Below are positions 58,880-64,000 of a DNA stretch of 64,000 nt, in pieces. The stretch's first letter is position 1. Each line of letters starts with the position of its first letter. The position numbers were made by a program, and so were the translations under genes. This DNA is from Wuchereria bancrofti (Eukaryota; Nematoda; Chromadorea; Rhabditida; Onchocercidae). The notes under the pieces are model-generated. The model was not told the origin of the DNA. It did not search any database and saw nothing but the letters and a program-made list of their open reading frames with translations. Where the stretch lies: NCBI GenBank assembly GCA_005281725.1, contig SSBO01000012.1, positions 19,357,060 to 19,421,059 on the forward strand. Direction: 5' to 3'.

Positions 58880-59090
58880 AAATCAACAATAACAGCAACA
58901 GCGGCAATAATGGTGAAAATAATTAGTAATAATTATTATTAATAATAAAGACAATAATAAGAATAATAAACAATAATAATTAATAATAATAATTAGTAAT
59001 AACAACAATAAAAATAATAATAATGATTAATAATAATAATAATGTAAATAATAATAATAATAATAATAGTAACAAAAGAACAAGGATAAG
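58880..59090. repeat. AAT/TAA-rich low-complexity tract
   Basis: About 200 bp dominated by AATAAT with occasional interruptions such as AACAAC and AATGAT. Confidence 0.85.
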
Positions 59091-61144
59091 AAGAATAAGA
59101 ACCAGTATAAGAACAAAAATAATGAATAATGAAGAACAACAACTGCGGGCAACTGAATAATAATTTTCATTTTTCTATAAAGGAAAAAGGCTTAGCAAAT
59201 TATTTAGATAATTAATTAATTGAAAAGTGCACTTTTGACTTTTTTAATTTGATTTAATTTATTCATAGCTCATGGCAAAAACCGTTGTTTTTGTTACTTT
59301 AATTAGCAGATCGAAAAGAAAAAATAATGTCCCAAATATTCTTTGCCCTTTTTTTACAAACAATAAACGAATAATTGGGCGGAAAAAAACAAAGAACTAC
59401 ATTCCAAAAAAAAAATGAAATTTTTAAAAGTTTTGAAATGATGAATGTTCTCACATGATTCATATCAGTAGAAATTGTGTCATGGAATCTAGCAACTCAA
59501 CATTCCTATTTCTTCTATTAATACTATAATCATAAATTACATCAACAATTTAGGCCAGCAGAACTATTAATAAAAATACTTCATCTGATTAATCGAATTC
59601 AGAAAACCCTCCTTTTTTGCCTTTTTTTCTATATTACCTTCTAGTATTTTGGGAAATACTTTAAATCAATTTGATTAAACTAAAATTAATAATAATAGTA
59701 ATGATAACTCAAAAGATCAACTTATAAATTTCTGAAAATGTATTAGATAATTCAAAAGATTAACTTATTAATTTTTGAGAATGTATTAGATATTTCTGAT
59801 TATTTAACAATATCGCATTCACAATCTTAAATATTACTGTGCCCTTTGTTCGTTACTTGTAATAACATTACAGTTTTTTTTGTTACCTGTAATAATATCA
59901 TTATATTTAATGCATTTCGGCATATTACCCAATTTCACTAATGTAACTTTCTTGGTTTAAATGCATAATGTATTAACAGCAAGCTAGCTTGAGATAAAAA
60001 TGAATAGGAAAACTTATAAAAACAACTATGAACAATACAATTCGTGATAGCTTGCTTTTCTTTTTCTCCATTTTCATTCTTTCCCAAAATTCCGGTTCCC
60101 AATTTTATCTAAATGAGATTTAAGAATAAAGATAGTCGCAAAAGTCTCCATTTCTCATTTCTGTCATCTACATGTATTTTAAAAACAATGGCCATCTACG
60201 AGACAGTCCAACTTTAACACTCTGTTTTCATCTAAATCAACTTTCAGACCAATAGTAATTAATTTGAAAAATTACATAAGCAATTTGTAGTCCATTGAGT
60301 AATTAATTTATTCTTTTTAACAATTTTCACAAAATCCAAAATCTCTTCAACGAAATATCAAAGACCTTTGTCATTTAAACTCATCTTAACAAACCATTCA
60401 TTTAATCGCTTGATTGCCTAAGTATATATTATGGAAAACTTTTCACTATATTATCCTTCAAATATATTTCATCGCACAATACATCAATTCATAAAGAATA
60501 GTTGGATATATTTTATATGTTATTTCCCTCTTCGCAATTAAATGGAAGAAATTTCTCGCATAAAAAGAAAGATAAAAAAAAAATAAACCAACACCATAGT
60601 TGGGTGGGTATTATTGATCTATAGATTCGTCCCTACTCATTTGACCTAATCTTTATACATTTATTACTCTGCCAAAAAGAAAATGTTATATGATTATCAC
60701 GACTGTCATTTCACAAAATTTTTTGTAAATATGTGTGAAATCAACAAATCCTTTTGATCAGACTGAACAACAACAACAGCAATAGCAAAACAATATCCCC
60801 AACAACTGACAGAATGAAACGATCTGACAACAGGCAAAATGAATCCGTTTCAGGCTGCTCAGTGTACCTCACATTCGGCAATTACTATAAGATTTGGTAG
60901 TAATTTCGAGTTCTTAGCAATATTCCTAACATCGTATAAAGTATTCAAGTCATATTAAAAATGCTGTGATGAATCGTAATACAGTAAAAAGCAATCATTA
61001 AACATTTTAATCGACAAGCAAATATTTATAATAACATCTAAAAAGTCTACACCTACATGAAGAAATGTTAGTAAAACAATATTTCAATTTTCACACACTA
61101 TGAAACATCACATAAACATTATGCAAATGACTATTTGCAAATGC

Positions 61145-63316
<2,172 letters not shown>

Positions 63317-63338
63317 TTCCAATAATTTTCTCGAAACG

Positions 63339-63349
63339 GCTGAAATAAT
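63339..63349 (-). promoter_or_regulatory. probable trans-splice acceptor of the NDUFV2 gene
   Basis: Minus-strand AATTATTTCAG with the mature 5' end at 63339, 23 nt before the ATG. Confidence 0.5.
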
Positions 63350-64000
63350 TAAACTCCACATATTATAGAGATGCAGATGAAAACAATGACTACCAATCAT
63401 TATGCCAAAAAAGCGAAAATTCTTCTTTCCAATACACAAAGCGCACTGATGGACAATGCTTATTCTTAGTGTAAAAATTCTATAAAATTAAATGATCTAA
63501 TAAGTGGACGATGAAGTAAATTTAATGTATATCAATGCTAAACATTCTTAAACACCTAAACCAGATTAAGCTTAGCATAGAGTCGTATTATCATAAGAAA
63601 AAGAACTGCACTTAAAGATAATATAGAACTGAACAGTTTGATTTCTTATTGCCTAGCTATATCTGAATAAAATATAACACAGCTAACTGGAGTAAACTTA
63701 AAAATGAACAAATTCCAATAAGTTCAAAGATATTTTATAAAAAAGCTTATAAGAACTTCTGTTTCTGTAGGTGAAAACAATCATAAAAACAAACTTTTAA
63801 TTGTAAACATATCGTATATGATAAATGAATAAATTAAAACACAAACAAGGGAACTTTCTTTTAAACATTGAAAAAAAAAATTACTTATGAATAACTAACT
63901 GTATTAATGAAATTGAACAAACGATTGTGCTTCCATAGTAGTTTATTATGTTTAAGCAAATATATAAACTTTCATATCTTCACTTTACTTTTACTTTTTA
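63350..64000. other. right flank, 5' side of the NDUFV2 gene
   Basis: AT-rich DNA, presumably including the promoter of the minus-strand complex I gene. I see no coding segment. Confidence 0.5.

Larger units (their letters stand above)
52739..61144. other. 8.4-kb spacer without a supportable gene
   Basis: Very AT-rich DNA with many poly-A/T runs, a (TA)n tract at about 54357-54380, and trinucleotide-rich tracts between 57260 and 59090. Two short open segments with coding-like composition (about 55070-55236 and 60754-60900, both plus) are noted but lack partners. The right end is the 3' flank of the complex I gene. Confidence 0.55.

Overview
The window is AT-rich nuclear DNA of a parasitic nematode, most likely a filarial worm of the Brugia/Wuchereria group. 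The evidence is: short conserved exons split by AT-rich introns ending in nematode-type TTTCAG acceptors; likely spliced-leader acceptors 20-55 nt before most start codons; a cuticle collagen gene; and a 492-residue trehalose-6-phosphate phosphatase that, as far as I remember the Brugia malayi enzyme, is nearly identical to it. I rebuilt all gene models by hand from splice sites and reading phase. Every exon join listed keeps frame.

Layout, left to right. (1) 1-2270: mostly non-coding, with one weak orphan exon. (2) 2271-11057, minus: membrane-bound site-1 protease (MBTPS1 type), 23 exons, first exon not found. (3) 13534-17171, minus: trehalose-6-phosphate phosphatase (gob-1 type), 9 exons, complete. 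(4) 17551-19810: a 1.13-kb tandem duplication in the DNA upstream of the phosphatase, with an n at the junction. (5) 19811-23590: AT-rich spacer with a 32-bp minisatellite. (6) 23591-32217, minus: F-box/leucine-rich protein, 13 exons, 656 residues, specific ortholog not recognised. (7) 32218-36637: spacer with microsatellites. (8) 36638-43302, minus: MCM3, 18 exons, 826 residues, with one GC-AG intron. (9) 43340-45459: spacer between the divergent mcm-3 and rps-8 genes, holding an assembly gap flanked by a repeated 223-229 bp segment. (10) 45480-47168, plus: ribosomal protein S8, 4 exons, 208 residues, with a possible snoRNA in intron 3. (11) 50094-52707, minus: cuticle collagen, 5 exons, 283 residues. 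(12) 52729-61144: 8.4 kb without a supportable gene, rich in AAT/ATT and other simple repeats. (13) 61145-63316, minus: complex I 24-kDa subunit (NDUFV2 type), 6 exons, 232 residues.

The genes are mostly housekeeping and do not form one pathway: lipid/ER-stress proteolysis, trehalose metabolism, protein degradation, DNA replication, translation, cuticle structure and respiration. I found no mobile element with coding capacity, no CRISPR array, no tRNA or rRNA gene, and no clear new biological system. The observations most worth checking are an in-frame 90-nt possible cassette exon inside the phosphatase gene, the tandem duplication upstream of it, the GC-AG intron and a 40-nt frame-shifting pseudo-exon in mcm-3, hairpins in an rps-8 intron, and a relic of collagen coding sequence inside a collagen intron.
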